Below, in pieces: positions 13,015 through 13,625 of a stretch of 13,625 nt of DNA. Source of the stretch: JBBDXA01 sp040902585. Its GTDB lineage: Bacteria; Planctomycetota; Phycisphaerae; Phycisphaerales; Phycisphaeraceae. Within the stretch, counting starts at the first letter, position 1; the number at the start of each line of letters is the position of its first letter. The stretch is taken from positions 1-13,625 of the forward strand of contig JBBDXA010000224.1 in the NCBI GenBank assembly GCA_040902585.1, in the 5' to 3' direction. The position numbers were made by a program, and so were the translations under genes. The notes under the pieces are model-generated. The model did not search any database. It was not told where the DNA came from and was given only the letters and a program-made list of their open reading frames with translations.

Positions 13015-13625
13015 CTACTCCTTCGCGATCTTGAACGTGTCAAACAGCATCTTTCGGCCTTCACTTGGCTGCTCGCCATCAACAGCTTGAATTAAGAACA
13101 CGAATGAATCCTTTCCTGCTTTGATCGAGTAGATCTCTTGGCGCAAGTGAACCGTTCCCATCTCAATGCGCAACTCTATTCCCTCGAGTTTCGTTTCACC
13201 CAAATTCGCACTGAGCTTCTTCTCGGTCACCTTTCCTGATGTGCGATAGGCATCAATTATCCTGTCGATAATGGCCCGCCGAAGCTCGTCATGTTCCTCA
13301 GTGTCTTTGTAACAAGTAACCATGATTCCGACCTTTGGTCCTTCAATTTGCCATGTCGGTCCGAGGGGGTTTTGATCCGTCGTCCTCCAACTGTATTCTC
13401 GCGGAAAGCGAAAGCTTATCGGTCCATACTTGAACACACGGTAGGGCTCGACGTGCAGCACAATAGTCTTAGCTCCCTCGAACAACTTCACATTAATAGG
13501 CGTTCTCAACTCGACGGGCACTTTACGATCATCTACTTTCAGGTAATAGATCTCGGGAGGTCTCTCACTCGCGGGTAAAGCAACCGCTTTTCTGTAAATA
13601 TCGTTTTCGTCATCGTTGGCTCGGT
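13015..13625 (-). CDS. Hypothetical protein, 5' end beyond window edge
   Basis: The frame is open from the TAG at 13015-13017 to the right edge, about 203 residues, so the real start lies outside. GTG at 13521 is therefore not taken as the start: in-frame residues upstream (such as PPEIYYLKVDDRKVPVEL) read like normal protein. The visible part has FKYGPISFRFPREYSW, then GPKVGIMVTCYKD, LGETKLEGIELRIEM and SFVFLIQAVDGE. This alternating beta pattern recalls PsbP/DcrB-like proteins that carry a membrane or lipid anchor at the N-terminus, but I do not recognise the family. GC content looks clearly lower than in the rest of the window. It converges on the acetylation operon, 14 bases from its end. 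Confidence 0.72.
   Translation of the reverse strand, partial: RANDDENDIYRKAVALPASERPPEIYYLKVDDRKVPVELRTPINVKLFEGAKTIVLHVEPYRVFKYGPISFRFPREYSWRTTDQNPLGPTWQIEGPKVGIMVTCYKDTEEHDELRRAIIDRIIDAYRTSGKVTEKKLSANLGETKLEGIELRIEMGTVHLRQEIYSIKAGKDSFVFLIQAVDGEQPSEGRKMLFDTFKIAKE

Overview
This is a high-GC bacterial window whose gene content points to the Planctomycetes, most likely the Phycisphaerae lineage. The clues are a HYExAFE-type protein, a planctomycete-style SAM methyltransferase, an alginate-type acetylation pair, and many short palindromic and heptad-based dispersed repeats. This placement is inference from gene families, not from a marker gene. There is a 10-base assembly gap (3641-3650) inside hisS.

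Layout: an IlvD/EDD-family pentonate (L-arabinonate-like) dehydratase runs off the left edge on the minus strand (1-737). It is divergent from a GntP-family sugar-acid permease (936-2399, plus). Next comes a minus-strand block of a SAM methyltransferase (4383-5285), histidyl-tRNA synthetase (2939-4258) and a HYExAFE-family protein with a nuclease-like motif (2411-2929). rsmD (5389-5964) is divergent from the methyltransferase. A second minus-strand block follows, transcribed leftwards: a Dabb-domain lipoprotein (9473-9886), an FAH-superfamily 2-keto-3-deoxypentonate dehydratase (8476-9327), a SUFU-like protein (7691-8458) and an alpha-ketoglutarate semialdehyde dehydrogenase (6074-7669). On the plus strand, an AlgI-like MBOAT acyltransferase (10228-11742) and an AlgJ/AlgX-like SGNH protein (11747-13000) form a two-gene unit. 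A lower-GC hypothetical gene, truncated by the right edge, faces them (13015-13625, minus).

How the genes work together: the dehydratase, permease, FAH-type dehydratase and semialdehyde dehydrogenase together give uptake and three steps of a Weimberg-type oxidative pentose pathway (pentonate to 2-keto-3-deoxypentonate to alpha-ketoglutarate semialdehyde to alpha-ketoglutarate). They are split by about 3.7 kb of informational genes. The MBOAT/SGNH pair should O-acetylate an exported polysaccharide.

The most unusual theme is short-repeat colonisation. The window holds two REPIN-like inverted pairs of one 25-bp palindrome, a nested hairpin cluster, heptamer arrays, a 164-bp fold-back, and three repeats read through in frame by real genes (GntP, HisS, AlgJ/AlgX-like). 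One of these appears to supply the start region of HisS.
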